A DNA stretch of 64,000 nt from Phymatolithon calcareum (GCA_977006965.1 OZ345369.1:992001-1056000); one strand, 5' to 3'. Shown: positions 11,327 to 23,437, counted from the first letter of the stretch. The notes: generated by a model from the letters alone, not told the origin. Numbers and translations are program-made.

Positions 11327-12292
11327 ATGCAGCCGCCCTCACATTACTATTTTAGAATGCCTTTCGGCAAAAATGTATCCTGGTCGCGAGTTGGACGACG
11401 AGTGCCGTTTGTGGTTCTGCTGTGTAGCGCGCTTATAATTCTCTGGCCGGAGCGGCCGAAAATCGTACCGTCGCTACCGCTCGATGCGCTGCAAAAAGTG
11501 CCACCAAACATTTACGCGATGCGGAAACATAACGTGATGTACTGCTACATCCCGAAGACGAACTGTCGCAGCATGAAGAAGATCATACGAAAGCGGGAGG
11601 GTTTTGCAGATTGGGAGGATTCTTCGTTGGCGCATGGAGAAAACAACGGCCTTGAGCGCCTCTCGCAGCGGACGCTCGCCGCCGCGCTAAAGTTGTTGCG
11701 CTCCGGTCAGTCGTATAGGTTTGCAGTCGTGCGAGACCCGTTTGCGCGTACTGTTTCAGCCTACGAGAACAAGCTGAACAGCCCCTTTCAGAGCTACAAG
11801 GAGACATACTGGAGTCATCTTCAAAAGGAGTGTCCATCCATGCTTGGGAACCGCAAAACTCCAGCGTCCGGGCCCCTTTTGTCGCTTGAGGACTTCGTTC
11901 GCTGCATCGCTGCCGAAGATGGACTTGTCCCAGCCGACGAGCACTGGCTCTCCCAGACCGAACTTTGCGGACTGGACAATATTTAGTACGACAATTACGT
12001 TCGCATAGAGAATTTCGCCTCCCAGATTGCGGCGCTTTTTCGACGTCTTCAATGGCATGGGGACGTCAAGGTGTTCCACCTGTCACGCATGCCGGTCGTC
12101 GAGCTCGACCTTGCTAGTTTCTTCTCGAAGGAGGCGCTTGAGCTTACTTTGAAGGTGTACAAGAAAGATTTTGAGATTCTAGGATATCCAAAGGTGCCCG
12201 CTGGAAAAATCGGATTCTATTCCAATGCATGGGAGTTGAGAAAAAGGCACAAAATTAATCGAAAGAAGAGATATAAGCCCACAAGGTGGTGA
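11327..12292 (+). pseudogene. Carbohydrate sulfotransferase, copy 1, nonsense-mutated
   Basis: Collinear with the intact 321-codon gene at 30890-31855 over its whole length in one frame, except that codon 220 is TAG (11984-11986) instead of CAG. Upstream of the break it has the N-terminal membrane anchor, the 5'-phosphosulfate-binding CYIPKTNCRSMKK and the 3'-phosphate-binding FAVVRDPFARTVSAYENK. The frame stays open after the stop to TGA at 12290-12292. A LINE is inserted directly before the ATG (11327), separating the gene from its original 5' region. The single nonsense change and otherwise preserved frame indicate recent inactivation; readthrough cannot be excluded. Confidence 0.85.
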
Positions 12293-12999
12293 CTATGAAG
12301 GTGAAGTGATCCCCCATCAAGCATTGTGACCTATCCGCCGTTCCATAGAGAGAAAAAATTACCTACATGAAAGTCACTGAAAGTGGTACTAATTATCTCA
12401 GTGCTGTTATATGGTGCAAAGAGTTATTGTCAATCTGCTAACAGTGGTGCACTGTTCCTCTTGCTGTGTTCTATGCCATTTTCCTATCTTCCCAAATATT
12501 AAGCACCCTCAGAAACACTCATGAGACTGTAAGGGAGATGCGTTTCAGCCGCTACGCTCTTGTAACTTCGCTAAGCGTCTCAAATCCGCGTAACCCGGAT
12601 TAATATCATAGCCCTGGCTGCAAAAACCCTGCCCCGGGGAAAGGGTGGTGGGAAAAGCTTGCGGTCCATTGGTCAGATGTCCTATGAGGCTCAGGGTCGC
12701 GGCTCGAGTGACGCGTTGTCTATTCCATGTCGTCGTAAAAGACGATGGTGAAGAAGAGTAACTGGTCAAGAGCTTTTTCCGTGATATTAATGTCTTCTTG
12801 GGTGTCTTCCCAAACTGCATCTATATCTAGCACTTTGGGTTGTCCCTCCGGACTCTGTCCTATCAGATGGTCGTCGCTGTCGAATAGAACAGCTGGCACA
12901 ACTGGTTAATCACCCAGTATTTCCCCGGCGCTTTCAGCAAAATCATATATGGAAGTTCTGCGGACAGGGGACTTAGAAAATATCATGAAGGGACTCACC
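12293..12999. other. Duplicated 3' flank of the sulfotransferase, no gene
   Basis: Non-coding part of the segmental duplication, matching 31856-32572 with small indels. A minus-strand frame (12545-12820) exists in both copies but its N- and C-termini differ by indels and it has no recognisable motif. Confidence 0.5.
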
Positions 13000-13159
13000 C
13001 AGCCATTGGGAGCAACATGTTTCACTTTATTGGAGCGCGTAGTAATAGAGTTCCATTATGTTACAATAGTTTGCGGACAGAACCATTATGTTGCAACAGA
13101 TTGACAACGGCCATTAGTAATGCAATAGTGTTGGTTGGTAATGGGGAGTCATTAGACAT

Positions 13160-14698
13160 CTACGGCAAGTCTAAGAGAATTTGCTGCTCGGCATCTTCAC
13201 TTAGGCGTTCAACAGTTCGGGGGCTGTCCTTGTTTGACATTGCAGTCACGACTGTACCTACGTCCCAATAGTGTCGATTCACTTTGAGGAACAAAAGATA
13301 TTCAAATAGCAATGGAGATATCCTCTGCCGATTTTCGGCAAATATTCCACCCGCCAGAGAGAAAAGCCTCTCGATTTGAGCCGTGGAGCCGAGAATAAAG
13401 CGCAAGTTCATATACGACTGCACCGGTTCCTTGCGTTGATGCTTTCTTGTCTTGAATATGTCGGACATAGAAAGCGTGCTAACATCTTCATCGCTGTTCA
13501 CATCCGCGCTTTGTTCGACAGTTAGCTTCAGATGCTCGCACGCAGCACGTTCGTCGTCGGTCATGTTCTCAATCTCATTTCTTTGTATCTTGATGACACC
13601 TGATTCAAAGAGTGAGTCCGGGGAATGGACAGAAAAAAGCTTGGTATGTTCGTCGGTCAACAAGCATTCATACAATGGAGCGTCAGCATTATCTTTCTGC
13701 ATTGCGATAGTTGTAGTCAATGTATCAAACAAGAAACGACAATCTTGGAGTGTAGCATGTTTCGCCTGTAGAGCCGTTGTCACAGTGTCAATTTGCTTCA
13801 GCTGCCTTGCCAACTTACTACATTGCACGTGAAAACGCGGTGTACGGGAAATAGTAAGCTCAAAACCATCAGTATCTGCCACTTCTTCGAGCTCTTCCCG
13901 GATACGATTGAAACGGTTGAGCATAGCAAACATACCCGACCATCTTGTCGCGCAAGGTAGAATAGGAGACAGGCTTGTGAGCCGATGAAGCATTGCGCGG
14001 TTCTTTATGCTTCCCTTGCATTCGCGCATCGTCGTGCGAACATCTTCGCGTGTTCGCTTAGTTGTTTGCGAAGACAACATCCGGTTCACGTCGAGCGCCA
14101 GTTTGTGATTGCAGCACCCAACGTGCGGAATTTCCATCTTTCTCGCGATAGACTTGTTGAGCGCGCAGCTGTCGCCAATTTGACACACTGCCCACTGGTG
14201 TAAATCAACGTGGAAGAAGTTAAAAATGTGTTACAGCTGGCGGATATGCGTTGTCGCATCAAACGAAATGGCATGCGCGGATTCAATTTCGCCTTCTTCG
14301 TCACGATGAGCAATAGGTGACAACGACAGCAAAGGCGTGGAAATTTCGTCATGCTGCACTTCTTCACCATCCACCATGCGCGTAACCTTTTTCATGAACA
14401 GAGCGTAGATTCCGAGGTAGTGTGAGCCAGTCTTAGTCCATGCATCATGCATGACTGCACCACGAGTGCCCTTCATCTCATTTCGAATGGCCAACTCCAC
14501 AAGCTCGACTAGCTTGAAAATAGTTGCACGGAGGGATTTTAACGAAATGAACGTTTCAATTCCGCAGAATTCACGTACTTTCTCGTTCTCGACGTACGAA
14601 ATCGGCAGAGAAAGCGCAATAATGAAGTCCAGGTATCGGTACATAGCCTTTTCGCGCGCGGTCGTGGATAGAGATGTCTCAAAGTACGACGAAATCAC
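13160..14698 (-). pseudogene. hAT transposase, one in-frame stop
   Basis: A single reading frame of about 513 codons interrupted only by TAA at 14228-14230. It carries KGTRGAVMHDAWTKTGSHYLGIYA (the RNase H-like core strand; shown here as its leading part only is diagnostic), CCNHKLALDVN, and near the C-terminus the hATC dimerisation block IERLFSLAGGIFAENRQR followed by YLLFLKVN..YW. These are the classical hAT blocks in order. The N-terminal DNA-binding part lies further upstream at 14833-15192 in a different frame. Confidence 0.85.
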
Positions 14699-14832
14699 CC
14701 CGTTACAGCCGTTACGCCCGCCAACAGTAACAGTCGAGTGATAGATGTTCAGTAACTGATCTTTATTGCCACCTGCAACTCAGGATAGCAAATGAGAATA
14801 AGGCGTACCCCAACCCCTTCCCTTGGGAAACG

Positions 14833-15192
14833 TCACCTGCGGTGTGGTGTTTTTGCAGTTTGTCCACGTGGGCATGTGTACACAAAACAAGGTACATCCA
14901 GCTGGTCAGGTTGGCCTGTTCGGCGGGAAGTGATTGTCTTCACGGTATCGTCGTTCTTCTTCATAAGCGCCTTGACAACAGACTGCGGTTTAGGCTTCGG
15001 TGCTATTCTTGGAACGGACAGAATCGTCGCAGGAGCGTGGTAGGGAGTCGTCGTTCTGTTCACAGATAGACACCAATTTGACGATGGGAGAAAAGATGGT
15101 CGGGTAGACTTCACAAATACCTCTACGTAATAGTCGTACTCAGCTAGGATGATCTTCATTTTACAGTCAATATATGCTTCATAGTCGGTCAC
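14833..15192 (-). pseudogene. hAT transposase N-terminal region, frameshifted
   Basis: A minus-strand frame inside the hAT element, upstream of the main transposase frame. It contains Cys residues (DVPCFVYTCPRG) where a BED-type zinc finger would be expected; the adjacent frame reads CTLFCVHMPTWTNCKN, so at least one frameshift separates the two. Assignment as the DNA-binding end rests mainly on its position. Confidence 0.45.
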
Positions 15193-15713
15193 GAAACATT
15201 ACGTATTGCAATACCACGAACAGAACCATTACTATTGCATTACCAACATGTTGCATTATATTGCATTAACAGTATGTTGCTCCCAATGCCTGGACTCACC
15301 CATCCACGGAAAGAAGATTTCTTACGGGCTCCGACAGCTGATATGCAGGAATACACAAGGACGGGCTATGCAATGGCACTTTTTGTTGGAAGCTGCACCT
15401 TCTGTAATCAGTCCCTACTCTGTCTTTTTGGAACCTTTTTCAGACGCTGACTAAATGGTCCGCACGGAGTTATCCCTCTGTGCTCTTCTTTGCAATTCAT
15501 TTTTCCTTTTTCCTGCCGTCCCTGTTGATCGGCAACTCCCAATGGCTGCAGTGAGCTATGGGTGCAACATGGAAAATGAACCGCAGTGAGGATAATGCGA
15601 GGAACTCCAGGTCGATGTCTGGATGGAGTCGGATGTGAACTCATTGCGGGCGAGGATACTCTGGGCTAACCCAGATGTAGGCCTTGATGGAAGAGCTATG
15701 TGCTCAGCAAGAT

Positions 15714-15939
15714 CGTGTAATGGGAAACTATGACTTGGTCAGAACTCTGGCCAACGGTCATGCTATGCTAGCTATATACTGTCGCGGAAGTGGAGCTCAG
15801 ATGTATGATCTCCGTCATGCTAGCTGAGCGTTGCGATACCTACAGTGTAACGACTAGATAGAAGTTGCGACTGACCTGAGTCGTGCTGACTGCGTGTCAG
15901 CATGCTCGAGATGAACGGACAGACAAACGGTCAGTGCTT
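15714..15939 (-). mobile_element. Copia LTR (3' LTR of the remnant at 15931-20427), boundaries approximate
   Basis: The stretch ending at 15939 (CTTGACTCTCA on the plus strand, TGAGAGTC at the start on the minus strand) lies just past the end of the RNase H frame, where a 3' LTR is expected. Its last 65 bp recur as an isolated fragment at 28771-28840. A TATATA lies near 15773. I could not find the matching 5' LTR, so the outer boundary is a guess. Confidence 0.5.
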
Positions 15940-16335
15940 GACTCTCACACGCCCTATTTTTGCAGGTCGGAGCACATCATCCGAGTGCCAGATGACGAAT
16001 TGCTGCACTGGATGATCAAGGCGGTGAGACTTGAGTAGATTTGCTAAAGCCTTGTTGCTTGTGATTTTTGTAAGCCCGTCGGCGGAAATGTGTTCGGAAG
16101 AAATAAGTCCAATATTGTTGATGAGTTTCTGATCGTAAGCTTCACGCGTGGCGGAAATATCCACTATGAGACGGTGCTCTGTGGTATATATGGCACGAGT
16201 GAGGATGTCAAATAAGATTTTCGAATCGGTTAGCATTAAGATCGGGATTTTTTTGCGAAGTATCCGGTTAAGATCGTGGCGAATAATGTAAGCGTTGTCG
16301 AAGGCGTCAACGAAAGCTAGAATCTCGCCTGCCAT
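15931..16335 (-). pseudogene. Ty1/copia RNase H
   Basis: Frame beginning AGEILAFVDAFDNAY and containing the DSKILFDILTR and ADGLTKI blocks typical of the copia RNase H C-terminal end. It lies directly downstream of the RT region on the same strand but in a separate frame; the catalytic N-terminal part is broken. Confidence 0.75.
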
Positions 16336-16494
16336 GGACGACCGTGTAACCCTTGATGACTTTTAAGACGAGTAGTGCAAGATTGCTCTTCGGTTTGATG
16401 CGTCAGCCGAACAAATTAAGAATCCGACTTGCGAGCGGTTGTCTGAGAGGTTGTTAAATGAAGCGTCAGCGCATACAACCAGGCGGAGTGTGTT

Positions 16495-17556
16495 TTAGTC
16501 CAGCTTTGGAAACTGCAGGAAGAAATCAGGGGTAGATTTCAAGTAGGTCACGATACGGTTGGTGCTGGAGATAGCCATTTCTGTGAAACCTTTTTCGGTG
16601 ATTTCTGATGCGAGAGAGACTGAACAGGCGATGTCGGGTCGTGTATGGACAACCCAGAGAAGCTTTGCGCGTAGAGAGCGAAAGTGTGACCACAATGCAT
16701 TAATTGGTAAAATTCGGAGTCGACGAATGTAGTGAGACTGGCACAAGCTGTGCAAGTTTGGATTGGATGAGTCGCAAAGTAATCCTGTGAAGATGAATCG
16801 CGACATGTCAGATGTCGTAATCTCGAACTCAGACTTGATCGCATGCTGTAGTGTCTTCTTCGTCTCCTTTGTTCCAGCCTGTATGACGTCGTCGACGTAT
16901 GAGCCGGAGAGGGCTACGAGTTTGTCAGTCTCACGGCGGAAGAACAGTGCGAAGTCGCCGGTTGTTTGTTGCATGCGAAGATTGTGTTGGTGAAACTTGA
17001 CAAACGTTTCGCACCAGTATTCGCCGCTTTCTGTGAGACCAAACAGCGGTTTGATGATCTGGATGAGTTCGCCTTTGCCCAGATTCATCTCTTTCGGTCG
17101 TATAAAGATTTTTCGCTTAAGATCAGATCCAGAATGCAAATATGCCCGTTTCACGTCCAGTGACCAAACATCTAGACCCAAAATTGTTGCGAGTGCTAGT
17201 ATCAGTCGTAACGAGGACTGCTTTAGATTGACTGTCTTATGCACAGCAAAATCCTTCTCGCGGTTGCGATGTCCTCCGAGTACGAACCGTGCCTTTTGTC
17301 TCACACTACCATCACCATAGTTTTTGATCGAAAGAACGTATCGGCACGGTATGACGTTAGAGTGTGGGCCAGCTTCCTTCTCGATAACCAAGCGGAATGT
17401 CCCGCGTTCGATAAGTCCGATGATTTCTTTTCGTTTCGAATCGTCAAACAATGCGGTACGCGGGTCTCCAGGGTGGACAACTTCAGTCCAAAGAACTCGG
17501 AGAGGTCCGCATGAATAGGAGTCCGGCTTCGGCATAGGATCGCTAACTGGGTCCAC
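16495..17556 (-). pseudogene. Ty1/copia reverse transcriptase
   Basis: A 353-codon frame with the full copia RT: ARFVLGGHRNREKD, LDVWSLDVKRAYLHS, IKPLFGLTESGEYW, the active-site SYVDDVIQAGT, and SLRAKLLWVVHTRPDIACSVS. The YVDD box is intact. The frame ends at 16495 before RNase H. The neighbouring frames (integrase upstream, RNase H downstream) are separated by stops and shifts, so the polyprotein is not functional. Confidence 0.93.
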
Positions 17557-17676
17557 TTCCGCTGGGCGAAGCTGCGCGATGTTGAAGGGACGGGGCCCGG
17601 TTGCATCGCCAGTGTGAAGACGTACTTCCTTTCCATTGATCGATGCGATGAGGTGTGGGCCTGTGTCGTGCTTTAC

Positions 17677-18856
17677 CTATTCGCGATAGGCACAAGCAAA
17701 GTCGCCGGGGAGAAGTTTGTGGCGCGCGGATGAGGGTGGGATGGATTTGAGGCCGCGGGAAGTCAGTCTTTTTCCGACAATCTTCTCGTACTCCTTCCGT
17801 GCTGCGACAAGAGCTTGCTTCCGCTGACGTTGGTCAGGGAATTCTCGCGGGGTAATATCAGGCAGCTTAGGAAGAACACCGAAAACAAGAAGTGATTGAC
17901 ATAAACCATGTGGTCCAACGGTATCGTTGACAGCTTTGATGGAAAGGGAGAGGCAGGTCTCAGGAGGCACAGCTTTAAAGTCTGTTCGCACTTTGTTATA
18001 TATGCGACGGAGGATACTACGGTACGTTTCACCTGCACCAAGTGAGTTGTGGCTCTCTGTCGCTGTGTGCTTTAGCTGGAAGTCCATGAGCTCGAGCTTG
18101 CACTTCCATTCATGAGATACAAATACTGATCCTTGGTCAGTTAGCATGCATTCAAGGAATTCAATATAAGCACACGCCCAAATGCGTAAGAATGTGTTCC
18201 ATGCACCACCGGTGGATGAGTTTGGAATGAATGCGGCGGCCTAGAACTTTTGTACCTGCGTCCACAATGTGTAATACAGGACTGTTTTTGCAGTTTTGCT
18301 CTTGTAGGTACATGAGGTCAAGCATTAGAGTTTGGTTAAATCGGACCTTATCGGGGTCTCTTATTCGGAAGACGAGCTGCCGTGGTGAGTATACTTGGCA
18401 CGTCTCACAGCTTTTGGAGATTTCCTCCAGAACGGGACGGATATGAGGGCCAAAGTTGTCAAGGCTTGCCTTGGCAAGCGTGTTATACAGCTTACGCGCT
18501 GAAGAGTGGAGGAGATGGCGATGTAATCGCTCGAGGTTGGCGCGTGTTAAGAAAGAGGATGCTATGCTTTCCCAATTCCAGTAGACGTGTCCCAACTGTC
18601 GGGTGGCTGGTACTTTCCAGTTCCCAGCAACGCATTCGATTTCGTTGGTCACAGTTAGGGTCTGTGTGGAGTGTGAATCTATTATGTCGAGGCCAATCAG
18701 AAATGGTATCCTTTCTCGAATAACACACGCCTCTACGGGTATCATGTTCGAAGGTGTAGGAATAAGTATCACAAGCTTTCCCATGGCAGCAGCGGAACTG
18801 TGACGTCCAACGCCACTATCATACCCTCCATTTCGTATAATACTAGTTCCCTTCAA
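17677..18856 (-). pseudogene. Ty1/copia protease end, GAG-pre-integrase and integrase
   Basis: Two frames on the minus strand. 18856-18161 holds a protease-like end, the HHCC block (LERLHRHLLHSSARKLYNTL ... SCETCQ) and the first integrase Asp (LMLDLMYL). 18147-17677 continues with LTDQGSVFVSHEWK and a glutamate block (GAGETYRSILRRIYNKV) of the integrase core. A frameshift near 18150 separates them. Confidence 0.85.
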
Positions 18857-19174
18857 ATTTTCATTACAGCTTGCATTTACAGCAAGCCCTTACAGATAGC
18901 ACTACAGTCATTACAGTACGGTAGGTTTCCATGCGTACTTACACCATGAAGGATCACCAAGCGCAAACCCTAGAACCGCTGCTTACAGCTTACATGTTCT
19001 TTACATTGCTTACAAGTACTTACACTGTAAGAATTACAGTGGTGCCTGCGGCGGGCTAAGAAGCTCCTCTTTATCATACATTTGACGCTGAGAATCAAAT
19101 GTATGATAGACAGATGAATTATTCCATTGATCCATTTATCATATTGCCAAGTCATCTTTGATCCGATTCTTTTT

Positions 19175-20427
19175 CTATAGAGGTCGCCGCTTCGCGGACC
19201 CCTCGGCGTTTTGCCAGGGAACAACCCGACTACAACCAGTGTGCCAACTTGTGCGATTAACAACACCACAGGAATCCTTCCCGAAGCGAAAGATCTGATG
19301 GCTCTTGCTCAGCTTGAAAGGGATTGAGTTTTCTCTGCAGTAGGCTTTTGCCTGAGGTAGTCCTATCACCGACTTTTGCGCGCCGGTGTACATAAGAGCC
19401 CCATGGAATCGTTCTGTGTTTCGTTCTGGGGTCAAGTCCTTCAGCTGTACCAAGTCGAGTGGTACTTGACAAACCTTTTGCCTGTGACCCCACTGGGACG
19501 CCAAATTGTGCCGTGGTCGTCTGTTCGGGTATCGGCGCTTTCCAAGTATGCGGCATCCAGCGCCACCTGAGGCGCTGCTCCGACGGAGATAACTTAAACG
19601 TTACTCGCTTGTACTGGCGTTGGTGAGGCCGGCGTATTCGACGAGAAGATTTGTTGTTCAATCCGTCGTCTCGTGGCATGCGCGGTGCTCCGAGGTGTAA
19701 ATCGCGTGGTGGTGGCGGTTCTACAGTGTTGCTGCTGGATTCGATCTGCTTGATAGCTCTGGGGTCGGTTTGAGTCTGTGCTTGTTCGTTTTCGTCATCA
19801 TCAGAGTCCGGACTGAACTCTTGAAGGAAATAGTCTTCGGGTGATGCTTCCGACGGCAGCACATCTCCACGCACTGATGTGCATGTATATGCCATTGAGG
19901 GTTCCCCTCTTGCTTCACGGCCCTCTAAAAATCCGGGTCGTTCCGGTTAGCGTCAAAGACGTTATTGAAGAGAGTGTTTGCATCTTTTTCAGCAGCTGTG
20001 TCTTCATACACTAGGCATTCAGTGACACCACCGAACATGTCATTGAAAGTGTTCTTGGTGTCCAGAATTCCGTTCTCACCGATACTGTTTTCGGCTAGAA
20101 ATGTCGACGGTGAAGTCGATGCAAAAGTAAGGTATGCTGAATACTCGTCATCGTCTTCTGATATTACCCAGAGGACAATTTTTGCTTCATCCGGTCTACC
20201 GTCCAGCTCTTGCATGAGCATTTCAGATAAGAGAGAGTGGTTGGGGTACGACGGTTCGGGCATTCTCGACGCCAGTGACCGATCTCCTTGCAACTTAGGC
20301 AACGAGTCCTCGCCTTGAGTTGTTGCAGCTTTGAGGCAGAAAGACAATGTTTGATGCGGTTACCGGGTCCTCCTGTAACATTTCCACTCAACATTGACGC
20401 GATGTCAAGAGGGCTGGCGGTACTCAA
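19175..20427 (-). pseudogene. Ty1/copia gag zinc knuckle and degraded protease
   Basis: 20427-20164 contains a CCHC knuckle (CLSCKEIGHWRRECPN). 19895-19257 and 19504-19175 contain a linker and a protease block reading LMYTGAQKSVIGLPQAKAY, where the usual catalytic DTG/DTGA is YTGA, so the catalytic aspartate is lost. Gag N-terminal sequence is missing: the element is cut at about 20427, where a second copia remnant begins. Confidence 0.75.
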
Positions 20428-22007
20428 TTTTGAAAATCATGGAGAATGTCGTCGTTCTTCGTGTCTTCATTAGCATTGTTCCCAACGATAACAATCTCTT
20501 CTGGAAGATTAGGAGTTGAACTCTCCGATTCGGGAGCGGGAACTGTGATGGGTACATCGCTCGGGAGGGGAATCAAGTCACCTGCGGTTGTCACTGGCGC
20601 AACAGCAGCAGGTTTGCAAGATGTTATTGCAAACCGCGAGATTTTTGTCGGAAGCTGTACTGTGACAGCATCACGCTCTATTCCAACAAATTGATACGGT
20701 TTACATCCTTCCTTTTCGTGGTACACCAGTACTGTGTCATCAGGAACCAATTTCTCCAATGCACGAATTTTCGCAAGATTAGGCACTTGCCGCCTTCTTG
20801 CCGCCTCTTCCCTCACACGCTGGGCCTTGACGCGCTTTGCGAGTAGAGTGCATTCCCTAATAGTCCGGACGCGCGCTTTCAAAGAAACATTTCGTTTGTG
20901 CGGCATGTGTACCTTTAGTATTACCCCGAACAGCAGCATTGTCGGTGAAATACCACCAGGGCCTGGTGCGTCATTAACACATCGCAACGCAAGCTGAAGT
21001 TTTTCCTCAAGTGGTGTGTCGGGCTCGTCCAACGACACTCTATTGTAAACAGCTCGTAGCATCGCGTGCTTACGCTCTACAGCGCCAACAGCATGATGTG
21101 CCTCTGTTGGCACTTCGTGCACCGAAATGTCCAACGCTGTGGATAGGTTGCGAAACTCTTCGCTCGCGAAATTTGTCCCGGGATCGTGGTACAAGTCGTC
21201 CCGCGCTCCACAGTAGACGTGTAGCCAACACTTGCAAAGCGCTTTCCATGCAGACTCCGCTGATGCGTCGGTAAGGAATGCGGCGCCCTGATAGCCAGTA
21301 CCCGCACATACGACGTGCAGCACCTTACCGTCCGCCAACTTCACGTCATCTACAAAGACGGTTGAGTTGAAACTTCCAATGCCCTCGTAGCGGGAAGAAA
21401 ATAGAAATCGCTGAGGAGGCGGTTGAGTAAGCGCACACGTCTTGCAGTCCTGGGCGATCTTTTTAAGCGCAACGCGTATCTCGGCGGTTTGGAGGGAATC
21501 ATCATTTTCCTCGTAGCCGTCCTCCGGTCGGACTAGTTTTTTCTCCAGAGAATGGTACGAAATTCGGATGCGGTCCATGTCTCCGTGAGAAAGCAGGAAA
21601 GGAGAATAACCCGGGACGATGTAGACTCTAATGGTGTAGGGTTGATGTCCAAAATAAAATTGACACTCAAACGAACCGTTCGTTACAACGCCGTTGTCAC
21701 CTATGCCAGCAATGGAGACGATATCTCCGTCACTGTGACGAATGGATAGCTTACCTCCAGTGGCTATCCTCAACGTGGGTAGCCATTTTTCACCTACGGT
21801 TGACAGTTCCGATGTGCCGGTGTCAACCAGCATCCCCACTAGCCCGTTAGGCTCAGTAGGTCCGACGCCAATGTACGCACATACCCGAGCATCACTGACA
21901 AAACGCGCATAAGTCGCGCACTCCGGTGTGTCCTCCTCCGTTTCAGAAGCACTCTCCTCTCCAAACAGAGCAGCAAGGTACGCTTTGTGCACCTTTCTAT
22001 GATTCAA
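20424..22007 (-). pseudogene. Second copia element: protease-integrase frame, 527 codons, no RT
   Basis: A long clean frame starting MNHRKVHKAYLAALFGEE. It holds a protease motif (GMLVDTGTSELSTVG), a Cys pair (CKTCAL), and an integrase core with D (FVDDVKL), D (YHDPGTNFASEEF) and E (HHAVGAVERKHAML), then a C-terminal linker. It ends at 20424 without reaching a reverse transcriptase. It is not part of the downstream element, which has its own gag, protease and integrase, so it is a truncated relative of a different lineage. Confidence 0.85.
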
Positions 22008-22398
22008 GGAATGGTAGCCAGTCTCAAAGCAGACAATTCACTGGTCTTCTTTCACAATAGTACCGTTTCGAAGAGTGAGGTCAACCCCTTTAGGTCTCCT
22101 GGTGCCAGAATCATTCTTGCCAGTTCGTGTAGCTCTCGGAACTGAGCGTCTTGGTTGCATAGATGAAGCAGGTTGGATGTCGTTGTTCATAGCCGGTTTT
22201 TCACTCTTTTTCCGTACAGGATATCTTGCACCATATCCCGGTACCTTCCTAGTTGATGGTTTAGAAAGTTATTTCCAGTCAATGTAGTAGGATTCGGCCA
22301 CATGTTCGTCAGTGTCTGAGTCTGGAAGGACTTCAACTGCAACGAACGATGTTGATGAACCACCGTCAGTGCTAGTCTTTTCCAGAAGTGACTTATTA

Positions 22399-23437
22399 TC
22401 AGCTTCTACAGCAACACCTCGTAGAAGGGTTTTCATATCCTCGACAGAGCTCGGAGGCTCGAGACAAACTGGTCTGAACAGATCTACGGCTCGAACGGCA
22501 GAAATAATTTTTGCTGCGAGTACTGTCGTCGTTGCGCTGGCCTGACACTCTTAGGTCTGCTAGGGCGTCAATTTCTGCGAACAGTAGTTTCAAAGAGGAT
22601 TCATAGCTTATTCTTGCACCCTGAGGAGCATCGAAACGCTGCTTGTTACGCACAAGCTGGTAAGTGAGTGCATTCCAGCGTTCCTCATTAATTCTTCTGG
22701 CACGCGCATGTAGGAAATGTTGTTCCAAACGACCAACAACCCCCTCAGCCGTTTCAAGATTCCTTAAACGATCTTCAAAGTACGATCTTGCTGCTCCTTG
22801 GAGCCGTGATACTGCCATAAGGTCTATAATCTGGGTTTTGTTGCCCAAGTCGAGCCCTGCGAGGCGACAAACAGTCGTAAAAACATTAAATTTACGACGA
22901 ATATTTTCCGTAGTGCCTCCTTGGTACATTGCATCCTTTGGGAGTGGCTTTGAAACCTCTGTTGGTTTTGGGTACCGAGTAGTATGCATACCACGTATCC
23001 CTGTTGTATCTATACCACGGGAATCTCGTTCTGCACCTCGATTATGATTGCGTCTGTTATGATGGCCGTTATCACTGGAGTCATCGCCGCTACCGTCGCC
23101 ACCACGTGCTGCACCTGCACCAAGTGTTCGTTCCTTCTGCATCATCCTTCCCTCAGACGAAGCACTGCCTGCTCCACCATGTACCGTTTCAGTTTTGGGA
23201 ATTGCCCCGAAACTCTATGAGAGCTTTGCTCATGGGATGAAACGCCGCCACTGTTATGTTGTGGCCTTGGTCACGAAGCGTGTCCGTCTGCTCCTTCACG
23301 TACTTTTTGTCTGCGGTGTTGAAATGTCGCTCTTCCCACATTTCAAAGTCGTTCCTGAACGCAACAGCTGAATCCGTTTCCCCTAGCGCTTCGTACTTTT
23401 CACGTGCGGCTTTTTTTGTGGACTCTTCAACGAGCAA
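22399..23437 (-). pseudogene. Copia gag region of the second element
   Basis: Two minus-strand frames. 23437-23189 reads a highly charged gag N-terminal segment (EKYEALGETDSAVAF, then KKYVKEQTDTLRDQGHNITV). 23145-22399 has a Gly/Asn/Arg-rich start and then a gag-type segment (YFEDRLRNLETAEGVV, RRINEERWNALTYQLV). They are separated by a frameshift. The region stops near 23440 against the J-protein gene with no LTR between, so both are truncated at this junction. Confidence 0.7.

Larger units (their letters stand above)
13000..15292 (-). mobile_element. hAT-family DNA transposon, near full length
   Basis: A 2293-bp element with an exact 8-bp target-site duplication GACTCACC (12992-12999 and 15293-15300) and terminal inverted repeats (CAGCCATTGGGAGCAACAT on the left, CAGGCATTGGGAGCAACAT on the right). 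Length of the duplication, the CA-start and the encoded transposase are all typical of hAT elements. The empty site (GGGACTCACCCATCC) is preserved in copy 2 near 32543. The transposase is on the minus strand and is broken, so the element is non-autonomous now. Confidence 0.95.
8205..15502. repeat. Segmental duplication, copy 1 (interrupted)
   Basis: This region and 28841-33599 are two copies of one ancestral segment. Removing the three later insertions here (8226-8893, 10175-11326 and 13000-15300, each with one target-site copy) leaves about 3177 bp. Removing the two insertions in the other copy leaves about 3166 bp. The collinear remainder is highly similar and includes a sulfotransferase gene. 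Outside 8205 and 15502 the two loci no longer match. Confidence 0.92.

Noticed and set aside
23256-23436. N-terminal extension of the J-protein frame starting at ATG 23256
   Set aside because: This part is antisense to well-formed gag coding sequence on the minus strand (EKYEALGETDSAVAF...), and its composition (Ser/Cys/Phe-rich) is typical of a shadow frame.
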